From Paracoccaceae bacterium (GTDB taxonomy: Bacteria > Pseudomonadota > Alphaproteobacteria > Rhodobacterales > Rhodobacteraceae): a stretch of 9,038 bases of DNA. The notes below the pieces were generated by a model, which ran no database searches, was not told where the DNA came from, and saw nothing but the letters and a program-made list of their open reading frames with translations. The stretch is taken from the NCBI GenBank assembly GCA_007129775.1, contig SKUV01000018.1:1-9038 (forward strand), written 5' to 3'. Of the stretch, positions 1-6,301 are shown piece after piece. The stretch's first letter is position 1. Each line of letters starts with the position of its first letter. Both the position numbers and the translations under genes were made by a program.

Positions 1-144
1 CATCACAAGGTGCACAAGCCGCTGCTGGGCCGCCGTGGAAAGCCCGAGGAAATCGCCGCCGTGGTCGCGATGCTATGCGGCCCGGACGGGCGCTACATGA
101 CCGGACAGGTGGTGCATGTGAACGGCGGAACCTATCTGCCATGA
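1..144 (+). CDS. SDR-family oxidoreductase, C-terminal 47 residues (5' end outside window)
   Basis: Frame 1 is open from the first base to TGA at 142-144. The peptide has the usual end of a classical short-chain dehydrogenase/reductase: GRRGKPEEIAAVVAMLCG, then YMTGQVVHVNGGTYLP, matching the family's 'G..G.P.EIA..V.FL.S....Y.TGQ.I.VDGG' ending. These NAD(P)-dependent Rossmann-fold enzymes oxidise or reduce alcohols and ketones in the cytoplasm. The catalytic Tyr/Lys and the cofactor-binding glycines lie upstream of the window, so substrate and cofactor cannot be read. It is on the same strand as the MmgE/PrpD gene that follows and may share its transcript. The family call is secure; the specific reaction is unknown. 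Confidence 0.88.
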   Translation, partial: HHKVHKPLLGRRGKPEEIAAVVAMLCGPDGRYMTGQVVHVNGGTYLP

Positions 145-434
145 GCGCAGGCCACGCCCTCTTCCTTGCGCGCTGCGCACTGCCGTCGGTGGAATCGTCG
201 GCGCGCGCGGGCAAGCCGCGCCTGCGCGGTCCGAGTTTCTACGCCGACGAGGGTATGGGGCGCCACTCGCAAGATGCAATGGTCCTCGCGCCCAAGGTGG
301 CTCTGATCGGCCATGCGCGCGGCGCGGGGGGCAGCGCCGCCGGACCGGGTGCGCGCGCCATCACGGGTGGTGGACCAGCGAGGTCTTGCGGCCTTTCGCA
401 CAGAATGAACGACAGGACGGAGATTACACAATGA
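141..434 (+). CDS. Doubtful 97-residue hypothetical ORF between the SDR and MmgE/PrpD genes
   Basis: An ATG at 141 overlaps the SDR stop (ATGA, 141-144). The frame stays open to TGA at 432-434, which overlaps the ATG of the MmgE/PrpD gene (ATGA, 431-434). That double overlap is the pattern of a translationally coupled middle gene, and third positions are G/C-rich in the first two thirds. Against it, the protein (start MSAGHALFLARCALPSVESS) is rich in Gly, Ala and Arg and has no recognisable motif, signal peptide or membrane span. I see no convincing ribosome site for it, and long chance frames are common in DNA this GC-rich. It may simply be the 286-base spacer between the two enzyme genes. 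I do not recognise the protein. Confidence 0.2.
   Translation: MSAGHALFLARCALPSVESSARAGKPRLRGPSFYADEGMGRHSQDAMVLAPKVALIGHARGAGGSAAGPGARAITGGGPARSCGLSHRMNDRTEITQ
419..422 (+). promoter_or_regulatory. Ribosome binding site (GGAG) for the MmgE/PrpD gene
   Basis: GGAG lies 8 bases before the ATG at 431, a normal Shine-Dalgarno distance, and supports that start over the in-frame TTG at 386. A second GGAG at 454-457 sits 6 bases before an in-frame ATG at 464, so the start 11 codons downstream is a real alternative. Confidence 0.6.
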
Positions 435-1846
435 ATGTTCACAACAGCACGGCGGAGACGGACATGACGGTGTCGCAAACACTGGCGGAATGGGGCGCGG
501 CGCTGACCGAAGGTGCCCTGCCGGAGCCGGTGCGCACGGCCGTCGCCGACAGCGTGATCGACACGGTTGGCTTGTCGGTTGCGGCCGCCGAAACCGACTA
601 TGGCCGCGCGATACGCACCGCGGCCGACACCCCGGGCAATTGCACGGTTTTCGGCGCGGACGAACGGCGCAGCGCTTATGACGCGGCGCTGATCAACGGC
701 ACCACAGCGCATGGCGAGGATTTCGATAACACCTACGAAGGCTGCCCGGTCCATTCCGGCGCAGTGGTGGTGCCCGCCCTGTTTGCGGCGGGTGAAATGC
801 ACGGGCTGAGCGGTGCGCGCGTAGCGCTGGGGATGACGGCGGCGATCGAATTGATGAACAGGCTCGGCGCCGTGGCCCAGAAGGGCGTCCATTCGCAGGG
901 TTTTCACCCGACCTCCGTGCTGGGCACGATGGGGGCGGCGTTTGGCGTCGCGGTGGCCCGGGGCGCCAACGCCGCGCAGATCTGCGACACGCTCGGGGTC
1001 GCGGCCTCGATGTCGTCGGGCATCATCGAATACCTGGCCGATGGCACCTGGACCAAGCGTATGCATCCTGGCTGGGCGGCGCAATCGGGCCTGCGCGCAG
1101 CGGCGATGGGGATTGCCGGCTTTCGCGGCCCGGTCAGCGTGATCGAAGGAGTGCACGGGCTCTACAAGGTATTCGCGCCCTCGATCACCCCGGATTTCAG
1201 CTTGCTGACCGACGGGCTGGGAGATCACTGGACCTCCGCCGACGTCGCCTTCAAGCCCTATGCCTGCGGAACGATGACGCAACCCTATATCGACTGTGCC
1301 GTGCGCCTTGCAACGCGCGGGATCACGCCCGACCAGGTTGCCGAGATCGTCTGCAAAGTGGGCGAGGGCACCGTACACCGCCTTTGGGAGCCGCTCGCGC
1401 TCAAGCAGAACCCACCGACACCCTATGCGGCCAAGTTCTCGGGGCCCTACACCGTGGCGGCGGGGCTGGTCTATCGAGCTGCAGGGCTTGCCGAATTCAC
1501 AGAAAGCGCGCTGGCCGACCCCGATGTGCAGGCGGTGGCCCGCAAGACGCGCTTCGTGATCGATCCCGATAACGAATACCCGGCGAATTACACCGGCGAT
1601 GTGGAGATTCGCCTGACGTCGGGCGAGGTGGTGACCGAACATCAGGCCCAGCTCCGCGGCGGCGCCCGCGAACGGATGGACCGGGCAGAGCTTGTCACGA
1701 AATGCGCCAGGAATCTCGCCTTCGCCAACTGGACCGGCGCTGCCGCAGACGATATTGCCCGCTTCGCCGACAATCTGTTCACCGAAGCCCGCCCCTTTGA
1801 TGTGCGGTTCATGGCAACGTTACCGGGCAAGACACGGAACGCCTGA
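431..1846 (+). CDS. MmgE/PrpD family protein (2-methylcitrate dehydratase-like lyase/epimerase)
   Basis: A 471-residue protein, about the usual 440-500 for the MmgE/PrpD family (PF03972). The family includes 2-methylcitrate dehydratase, cis-aconitate decarboxylase and iminodisuccinate epimerase; its members act on small di- and tricarboxylic acids in the cytoplasm. Seen in order: an N-terminal helical part (LAEWGAAL...DSVIDTVGLSVAAAE); the active-site-type segment NGTTAHGEDFDN at 89-100, with H94, D97 and D99; GFHPTS near 157-162 with H159; TKRMHPGWAAQSG at 208-220 with K209, H212 and W215; KPYACG at 275-280; and the smaller C-terminal lid domain, including KFSGPYTVAAGL. The frame is unbroken. 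ATG 431 is chosen for its GGAG; ATG 464 (MTVSQTLAEWG) is also plausible and would fit the usual short N-terminus. The SDR upstream suggests catabolism of an organic acid. Family sequence alone does not fix the substrate, so I withhold the name prpD. The last few residues may have been altered by the junction with the remnant downstream. Confidence 0.9.
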   Translation: MNVHNSTAETDMTVSQTLAEWGAALTEGALPEPVRTAVADSVIDTVGLSVAAAETDYGRAIRTAADTPGNCTVFGADERRSAYDAALINGTTAHGEDFDNTYEGCPVHSGAVVVPALFAAGEMHGLSGARVALGMTAAIELMNRLGAVAQKGVHSQGFHPTSVLGTMGAAFGVAVARGANAAQICDTLGVAASMSSGIIEYLADGTWTKRMHPGWAAQSGLRAAAMGIAGFRGPVSVIEGVHGLYKVFAPSITPDFSLLTDGLGDHWTSADVAFKPYACGTMTQPYIDCAVRLATRGITPDQVAEIVCKVGEGTVHRLWEPLALKQNPPTPYAAKFSGPYTVAAGLVYRAAGLAEFTESALADPDVQAVARKTRFVIDPDNEYPANYTGDVEIRLTSGEVVTEHQAQLRGGARERMDRAELVTKCARNLAFANWTGAAADDIARFADNLFTEARPFDVRFMATLPGKTRNA

Positions 1847-2059
1847 AGCCGGTGTTCGACGCGGAAAACCCGATCGGTGCAACCGGGTTCATGGGGACCC
1901 GGGACACGACCAGGCCTTGCTTCCCGACGACCAAGTCGCACATCCGCCATCTGGTGGGAAATTCTGCCTGGGAAGGCCGCGCGGCCAACGTCTTCGAAAA
2001 GCGCGGTGACGTTCTCTCGATACGCCAAGAACGATCACTTGGGCTTTCAGATCTACTGA
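1840..2059 (+). pseudogene. Fragment of a type III-like restriction endonuclease/helicase (C-terminal part), frameshifted
   Basis: Frame 1 reads LKPVFDAENPIGATGFMG from about 1843, then TTRPCFPTTKSHIRHLVGN, SAWEG and NVFEK, and loses similarity near 2015-2020. A shift of one frame there restores YAKNDHLGFQIY, ending in TGA at 2057-2059. Read together, the pieces resemble a stretch of large DEAD/DEAH helicase-restriction enzymes of the type III Res class, which carry a 'TTK/TRPV..T.KSH....V.D..WE' block, then 'Y.KND.LGF.I.Y' and then the nuclease region. The helicase motifs (normally hundreds of residues upstream) and the catalytic PD-(D/E)XK residues downstream are absent. It is therefore a short dead remnant with one visible frameshift. 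It begins on or just before the MmgE/PrpD stop codon, in a different frame, with no promoter or ribosome site. The match is from recalled family patterns; an alternative is another DNA-helicase-associated family. Confidence 0.55.
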
Positions 2060-2179
2060 ATCCGGGCGGGTTCCCGGAGATATCGTGATCCGGGCGGAAC
2101 GGGCTGCGGCCTTGTGGGTGGAGGTGCGCTCATGCGTGGTTTTCCGTCTCACAATGACCGATTCCCGATCTGCGCGCAT
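2060..2179. other. Gene-free spacer between two gene remnants
   Basis: No coding signal was seen on either strand. TCCGGGCGG occurs twice (2061-2069 and 2089-2097). Between the copies, CCCGGA at 2073-2078 can pair with either TCCGGG (2061-2066 or 2089-2094). There is no following T run, so this is not a convincing intrinsic terminator for either flanking gene. Confidence 0.4.
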
Positions 2180-2545
2180 CTACGAGTTGGGCGGCGCGGT
2201 GAATGCGATGGGCGGGGTGGCGCGGATGGCGGCCTCGCCGCCGGCGCGTTCGATCATCGCGGCCTGATCGGCGAAGGCGCGGGCGGCAGGCTTCGAGCCT
2301 CGCCCACGCATTCGATCAGCTTCCAGTTGCGCCAGCGCAGCATGAAGATGCCTGTGGGTGCGCCCACGGCATGGTATTGCGACAGCACCGCGCGGTCGGG
2401 ATCGGCGCCCTCGGCGATCTGCAGAAGGTCGCGCCCGACGCAGGGCCTCCATCGTCGCATTTTCCGGCCTGTAGGAGCCGCGCAGCTTGGGCAATGGCAG
2501 GGTAATCGGGCGGATAGAGGGGGTAGAACTCCTCGGGCGCGGTTC
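2180..2545 (-). pseudogene. Sulfatase (alkaline phosphatase superfamily) remnant, frameshifted and internally deleted
   Basis: Sulfatase-like pieces lie in successive frames on the minus strand. First is APTVNRA then PEEFYPLYPPDYP (about 2545-2500), as in the 'aP..FY.LYP...VPLP' region of sulfatases. A shift gives LPKLRGSYRPENATMEALRR (about 2495-2430). A second shift gives DLLQIAEGADPDRAVLSQYH, then AVGAPTGIFMLRWRNWKLIE and CVG (about 2433-2297), close to the family's 'S.YHAVG..TG.FMLR.GRWK....VG'. The last piece, ARAFADQAAMIERAGGEAAI, runs to TAG at 2180-2182 and matches sulfatase C-termini (A.AKADQ.ALIERHGG..A). Two blocks are missing: the long middle between ALRRAR and DLLQIA, and the 'PELFDLE.DP.E' block after CVG. 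The N-terminal half with the C/S-X-P-S-R formylglycine site is also absent. Active sulfatases hydrolyse sulfate esters; this copy cannot make a working enzyme. Confidence 0.72.
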
Positions 2546-2604
2546 ACGGTCGGGGCGTCGGGCGCGTGCTGTGCGGCGCCTGTCGTCCCTTCCGGAACGG
2601 GGTC

Positions 2605-3273
2605 TCAGGCGGCGAGGCGGGCGCCGAGGGTGGTCAGAACCCAGCGGCCCAGTTCCGGGATGACCTCGCCCGCGGCGCTGTTGAACGCTTCGACCAGCGG
2701 CAGCGCGGCGCTGGTATCCGCGGCCACCGAGGTTTCGAAGACCCGCGCCGCGATGATGACGGCATCGCGTTCGCGCACCAGCCTTGCGTTCAGGCGGATG
2801 CGCACACGGGCGCTGCCGTCCGGCGCGATCTCGGCCTGAAAGTCGCTCAGGGTTCCGATCAGGGCGAAATCGCCGCCGGCGCCGACCGGACGGCGGCCGA
2901 CGAAGCGCAGCCCGCCACTGTCTTCGAGGTTGCGCACGATCAGACCCTGCACCAGCGGCGCCACCGGGTCCGACCAGCGGGCACCGGGCAGGTATTGCGC
3001 CTCGAGCGGGGTCGGCCGGATCAGGATGCGGTCATTGTCGAGCACGCCGGCCACTTCGGGCAATTCCACCACCAGCGCGCGCGCCAGCGGACGGCCCGCG
3101 GCGCGCGGGCCCAGTGCCGGGTCAAGCCGCAGGTCATAGACCGCAAGCGGCGTTGTCGCCTCGCCGATGGCCGAGATCGCGCCGCAGCCCGACAGGGCCG
3201 GTGCGGCCAGTGTCGCGAGACCTGCGAGGACAAAGGCACGGCGGGGCAGGGGGGCGGCAGCGGCGGCGGTCAT
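2605..3273 (-). CDS. ABC-type transport auxiliary lipoprotein (PqiC/Mla-associated type)
   Basis: A 222-residue protein. Residues 1-30 are a lipoprotein signal: R11-R12, the hydrophobic stretch AFVLAGLATLAAPAL and lipobox LSGC with lipidated Cys at 30. The body fits the ABC_trans_aux family (PF03886, PqiC-like), for example AVYDLRLDP after the Cys, LVVELPEVAGVLDNDRILIR, FVGRRPVGAGGDFALIGTL and a C-terminal part with VFETSV and an 'AFNSAAGEVIPELGRWV' helix. Such lipoproteins are anchored to the outer membrane and partner MCE proteins in moving lipids across the envelope. The start overlaps the MCE gene's stop (ATGA, 3270-3273), and GGAG at 3282-3285 (minus sense) sits 8 bases before the ATG, supporting this start. 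It is the last gene of the cluster. No terminator was recognised after it; the sulfatase remnant begins within about 60 bases. Confidence 0.85.
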   Translation of the reverse strand: MTAAAAAPLPRRAFVLAGLATLAAPALSGCGAISAIGEATTPLAVYDLRLDPALGPRAAGRPLARALVVELPEVAGVLDNDRILIRPTPLEAQYLPGARWSDPVAPLVQGLIVRNLEDSGGLRFVGRRPVGAGGDFALIGTLSDFQAEIAPDGSARVRIRLNARLVRERDAVIIAARVFETSVAADTSAALPLVEAFNSAAGEVIPELGRWVLTTLGARLAA

Positions 3274-5444
3274 CGGCGGAACTCCGGGGTCTGACGGTTC
3301 AGCAGGAAACGGGTCGGGTCGCGTTCAAGCTGGCGCGCGACCCGTTCGAGGCTGGCGATCAGCGCGCGGCTTTCGCGCGCCAGCCGCGTATACTGCGGCA
3401 GCCCGGCTCTGGCAAATTCCAGCACCGGGCCCTCGGCGCCGGCCACCATACCGCTCAGATCAGCAAAGGCGGTGGCCGCGGCATCCGCGGCGCGGCGCAG
3501 ATCGGCGGTGACTTCGGGCAGATCGTCCGAGACCTGCCCGAGCGCGCTGTCGAGCCGCGCCATGACGGCGCGCAGGTCGGCGGTGATCACGCCCAGATCC
3601 TCGTCCAGCACACGGGTCGCGCCGTCGAAGGTCCGCTCGGCGGCGGCAAAGGCGGATTCGCCTGCCGCAAGCGCCTCTTCGATGGCGGCCAGGGTCTGGT
3701 TGGCGCGACTGAAGGTGCCGGTGATCTCGTCAAGCGTGTCGCCGCCGGCCTCGGCCAGAGCCGCGATCCGGGCGGAGGCGTTCTGCAGATCGTCGCCCAC
3801 GGCGTCGAAGACGCGGCTGGCGGTATCGGTGGCGGCGCGGATATCGGCGATGATCAGGGGCAGGTCGTCCTCGGTCACCGTGGCGACGGCGTCGATGGCC
3901 CGGGTCGCGCTGGCCACGGCCGCGCGCGTCTCGGTGACCAGCGCCGTGGCGTCCCCCTCGACGAAGCGCTCCACGCTCGCGGCGGTGCGCTCCACCGAGG
4001 CCAGCGTCTCGCCCAGCCCGGCCAGTGCGGCATCGGCGGCGGCGATGGTGGCCTGCGCCTCTTGCAACCGGGCGCGGGCCTCGGTGCCGGCGGTGCCGAA
4101 TTCGGCCAGCACGGCGCCGGCCTCGCCGCCCAGCGCCGCGATCTGTGTGGCGAGCGCTTCGTTCGTGGCACGCAATTCGGCCGTCAGCGCCGGCAGATCG
4201 GCGGCGAGGAAGGCATCGGCACCGGCGAAGGTGCCGGTGGCCGTGGCGATCAAGCCCTCGCCGGCCTCCAGCGTACCTTCGGCCCGGCCCGCCAGCCGCG
4301 CAACCGACTCGAGCGCGCTGTCGGCCTCGGCAAGGGTGCGGGTCGCGGCCTCGACCGCCGTGCGTGTGTCGCCCACCAGCGCGGTGGCGTCCTCGTCGAC
4401 GAAGCGCTCCACGCTGGCGGCGGTGCGCTCCACCGAGGCCAGCGTCTCGCCCAGCCCGGCCAGTGCGGCATCGGCGGCGGCGATGGTGGCCTGCGCCTCT
4501 TGCAGCCGGGCGCGGGCCTCGGTACCGGCGGTGCCGAATTCGGCCAGCACGGCGCCGGCCTCGCCGCCCAGCGTCTCGATCTGGGCAAGAAGGGTGGCGT
4601 TGGTGGCGCGCAATTCGGCCGTCAGCGCCGGAAGATCATTGCCCAGCAACGTATCGGCGGCAGTGAATGCATCTGTGGCCGAGGCGATCAGATCGTCACC
4701 CGCCGACAGCGTGCCTTCGGCCTGACCGGCGAGGCTGGTGAAGGCATCGAGCGCCTTGTCGGCCTCCGCCAGCGTGTGGACCGCGGCCTCGGCGATGTCA
4801 TCGAGCCGCATGGTGAACTCGGCGATATCGGTCGCTGCGGTGGAGACCGTGTTGGACAGGGCCGAGAAATCATCCATGGCCGAGGCGAAACTGGCCGAAG
4901 ACGCCTCCAGATTGAACAGGATCGCCTCCACCCGCGCCTGATTGTCGGTGCCCAGCACTTCGCCCATGGCGCGGGCCACCTCCAGAACCTCGGTGATCAG
5001 TTGGGGCGCGTCCTCCGTCAGGCTTTGAAGCACGGAGCGGCCGGCCCGGATGTGGGGAATATCCTCCTCCGCCTCGGACAGAAGCGGGCTGTCGGCGCTG
5101 CCGGGGCTGATGCCGACAAAGGCCACGCCGGTGACGCCCTGCGCCTCGATCGTGGCCACGCTGTCGCCGCGCACCGGGGTATCGGCCTCGATCTCGATCC
5201 GCACCAGAATCGTGCCGTCGCGCTCGGGCGCGAGGCGCACATCCACCACCTGACCCACCGGCAGGCCGGCAAAGCGCACATCCGAGGCCCGCGACAGGCC
5301 CGACACGCTGTCAAAGCGGATGTCGTAATAGGCGAAGGCCCGATCAAGCTGGACCTGCGCGAACCACAGCACAAAGGCCACGCTGCCCATCAGCCCGGCC
5401 AGAACAAAGGCGCCGATAAGGACAAAATTCGCACGTGTTTCCAT
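3270..5444 (-). CDS. mlaD: Very long MlaD/MCE-family lipid-transport protein with duplicated helical tail
   Basis: A 724-residue protein. It has one N-terminal transmembrane helix (about 7-29, FVLIGAFVLAGLMGSVAFVL) and a single MCE domain (about 39-117: YYDIRFDSVSGLSRASDVRF, GLPVGQVVDV, then GVTGVAFVGISPG). From about 135 to 705 it is Ala-, Glu- and Thr-rich, apparently almost all helical or coiled coil. The end, ERDPTRFLLNRQTPEFRR, is like the 'R.P..FL.G' tail of MCE proteins. The MCE domain is the substrate-binding/tunnel part of Mla/Mce ABC transporters; it is held in the inner membrane and assembles as a hexamer in known systems. E. coli MlaD is about 180 residues, so this tail is exceptional. 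Residues 225-370 and 371-516 are tandem copies, and xDLPxLTAELRA-type motifs recur at 269, 415, 526, 615 and 640. It sits 18 bases after mlaF with only a weak GGAT ribosome site, and overlaps the lipoprotein gene by 4 bases. The symbol denotes family position; orthology to E. coli MlaD is not claimed. Confidence 0.88.
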   Translation of the reverse strand: METRANFVLIGAFVLAGLMGSVAFVLWFAQVQLDRAFAYYDIRFDSVSGLSRASDVRFAGLPVGQVVDVRLAPERDGTILVRIEIEADTPVRGDSVATIEAQGVTGVAFVGISPGSADSPLLSEAEEDIPHIRAGRSVLQSLTEDAPQLITEVLEVARAMGEVLGTDNQARVEAILFNLEASSASFASAMDDFSALSNTVSTAATDIAEFTMRLDDIAEAAVHTLAEADKALDAFTSLAGQAEGTLSAGDDLIASATDAFTAADTLLGNDLPALTAELRATNATLLAQIETLGGEAGAVLAEFGTAGTEARARLQEAQATIAAADAALAGLGETLASVERTAASVERFVDEDATALVGDTRTAVEAATRTLAEADSALESVARLAGRAEGTLEAGEGLIATATGTFAGADAFLAADLPALTAELRATNEALATQIAALGGEAGAVLAEFGTAGTEARARLQEAQATIAAADAALAGLGETLASVERTAASVERFVEGDATALVTETRAAVASATRAIDAVATVTEDDLPLIIADIRAATDTASRVFDAVGDDLQNASARIAALAEAGGDTLDEITGTFSRANQTLAAIEEALAAGESAFAAAERTFDGATRVLDEDLGVITADLRAVMARLDSALGQVSDDLPEVTADLRRAADAAATAFADLSGMVAGAEGPVLEFARAGLPQYTRLARESRALIASLERVARQLERDPTRFLLNRQTPEFRR
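3961..4135 (-). repeat. Near-identical repeat copy 2 inside the MCE gene (residues about 437-495)
   Basis: This 175-base segment matches 4399-4573 at 172 positions, offset 438 bases. The three differences (at 3978, 4067 and 4086) are all synonymous, so 58 consecutive residues are identical between the copies. It is the conserved core of a longer, more diverged 438-base tandem unit. Confidence 0.95.
4399..4573 (-). repeat. Near-identical repeat copy 1 inside the MCE gene (residues about 291-349)
   Basis: Partner of 3961-4135. The wider unit covers residues 225-370 (LAEADKALDAFTSLAG...) and 371-516 (LAEADSALESVARLAG...), with the same 146-residue spacing throughout. Outside the 175-base core the copies differ at many amino-acid positions, while inside it they are nearly the same DNA. 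Confidence 0.95.
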
Positions 5445-5462
5445 TGATCTATGATCCGTTCT

Positions 5463-6239
5463 TCATGTATCGCCCGCATCCGTCCGGGCGGCCCGGGCCC
5501 GCGGCCCGTGGAAATACTCGTGCACCCATGGGTGATCGACCGACAGCATCTCCTGCATCGAGCCGGTCACCAGCACCCGACGTTCGGCCAGCACCGCGAC
5601 ACGGTCGCAGACGGCGTGAAGCGTATCAAGGTCGTGGGTTACCAGAAACACCGTCAGGCCGAGGCTGTCCGAAAGCCGGCGGATCAGCCTGTCGAATTCC
5701 GCCGCGCCGATCGGGTCCAGCCCCGCCGTCGGCTCGTCGAGGAACACCAGATCGGGGTCGAGCGCAAGGGCGCGGGCCAGCCCGGCCCGCTTGCGCATGC
5801 CGCCCGAAAGCTCGGAGGGGTATTTGCCGCGGGCAACCGGTTTCAGCCCGGCCATCGAGATCTTGAGGTCGGCCAGCGCGCGCCGGATATCGTCGGGCAG
5901 CCCGGCCACGTCGCGCAGGGGCACCTCCACATTCTCGCGCACGGTCAGGGCGGAAAACAGCGCGCCGTCCTGAAACATCACGCCCCAGCGCCGCTCCAGC
6001 GTGCGGCGCGCGTCATCGTCGGCGCGCAGAACATCGGTGCCCAGCACCGAAATCTCGCCCTCCGCCGGCCGCTGCAGCCCGACGATGGTGCGCAGCAGCA
6101 CCGATTTGCCCGTGCCCGAGCCGCCGACCACGCCGAGGATCTCGCCGCGGCGCACGTCCAGATCCAGCCCCTCGTGCACCGAATGGCTGCCGAACCGGGT
6201 GCACAGGCCCCGTATGCGGATGGCGAGGTCATCAGCCAT
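5463..6239 (-). CDS. mlaF: MlaF-type ABC transporter ATPase
   Basis: A 258-residue cytoplasmic ATPase that powers the lipid transporter encoded around it. All nucleotide-binding motifs are present: Walker A GGSGTGKS at 39-46, Q-loop Gln at 90 in VMFQDGALFSALTV (the MlaF/Mkl-type 'FQ.GALF.S.TV.ENV' form), ABC signature LSGGM at 144-148, Walker B LVFLDEP with D168 and E169, D-loop GLDP, and switch His at 202 in LVTHDLDT. The tail SVDHPWVHEYFHGPRARA resembles the C-terminal extension typical of MlaF. Only one start is available: an in-frame TGA lies 30-odd bases upstream of ATG 6239. No clear Shine-Dalgarno site precedes it, unusual for the second transporter gene. It lies 62 bases after mlaE and 18 before the MCE gene. 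Confidence 0.93.
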   Translation of the reverse strand: MADDLAIRIRGLCTRFGSHSVHEGLDLDVRRGEILGVVGGSGTGKSVLLRTIVGLQRPAEGEISVLGTDVLRADDDARRTLERRWGVMFQDGALFSALTVRENVEVPLRDVAGLPDDIRRALADLKISMAGLKPVARGKYPSELSGGMRKRAGLARALALDPDLVFLDEPTAGLDPIGAAEFDRLIRRLSDSLGLTVFLVTHDLDTLHAVCDRVAVLAERRVLVTGSMQEMLSVDHPWVHEYFHGPRARAARTDAGDT

Positions 6240-6301
6240 GGTCGAGGTGCCGCGCGCATGGGGCTGTCAGAGCGGTGAAAAGCTCCAATCGGAGTGCCAT
6301 G

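Noticed and set aside
239..1642. 467-codon open frame on the minus strand
   Set aside because: It covers the MmgE/PrpD gene in antisense, is Arg/His-rich, and shows no motifs, whereas the plus strand carries all family motifs.
2061..2097. TCCGGG/CCCGGA inverted repeats as a transcription terminator
   Set aside because: Stems are only 6 bases and no T run follows in either direction; GC-rich DNA gives such matches often.
2581..2604. Terminator after the lipoprotein gene around the TTCCGGAA palindrome
   Set aside because: The palindrome has no loop and no T tract follows on the minus strand.
2114..2839. 241-codon plus-strand frame over the sulfatase relic and lipoprotein gene end
   Set aside because: No motif or ribosome site; it crosses a remnant and a clear minus-strand lipoprotein gene, so it is a chance frame.
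3472..4725. 417-codon Ser/Ala-rich plus-strand frame resembling a repeat surface protein
   Set aside because: It is the antisense reading of the Ala/Thr/Glu-rich MCE tail; the repeats seen in it are the same DNA repeat.
2784..5447. 887-codon open frame on the plus strand
   Set aside because: It is antisense to the MCE gene, rich in Arg/Gly/His with no family motif. The repetitive, GC-rich minus-strand gene creates it; the minus strand has a clear MCE domain.
6278..6294. Intrinsic terminator between mlaE and mlaF
   Set aside because: The stem is only four pairs with four T residues, too weak for a terminator, and it would cut a functional transporter operon. I kept it only as a possible tuning element.
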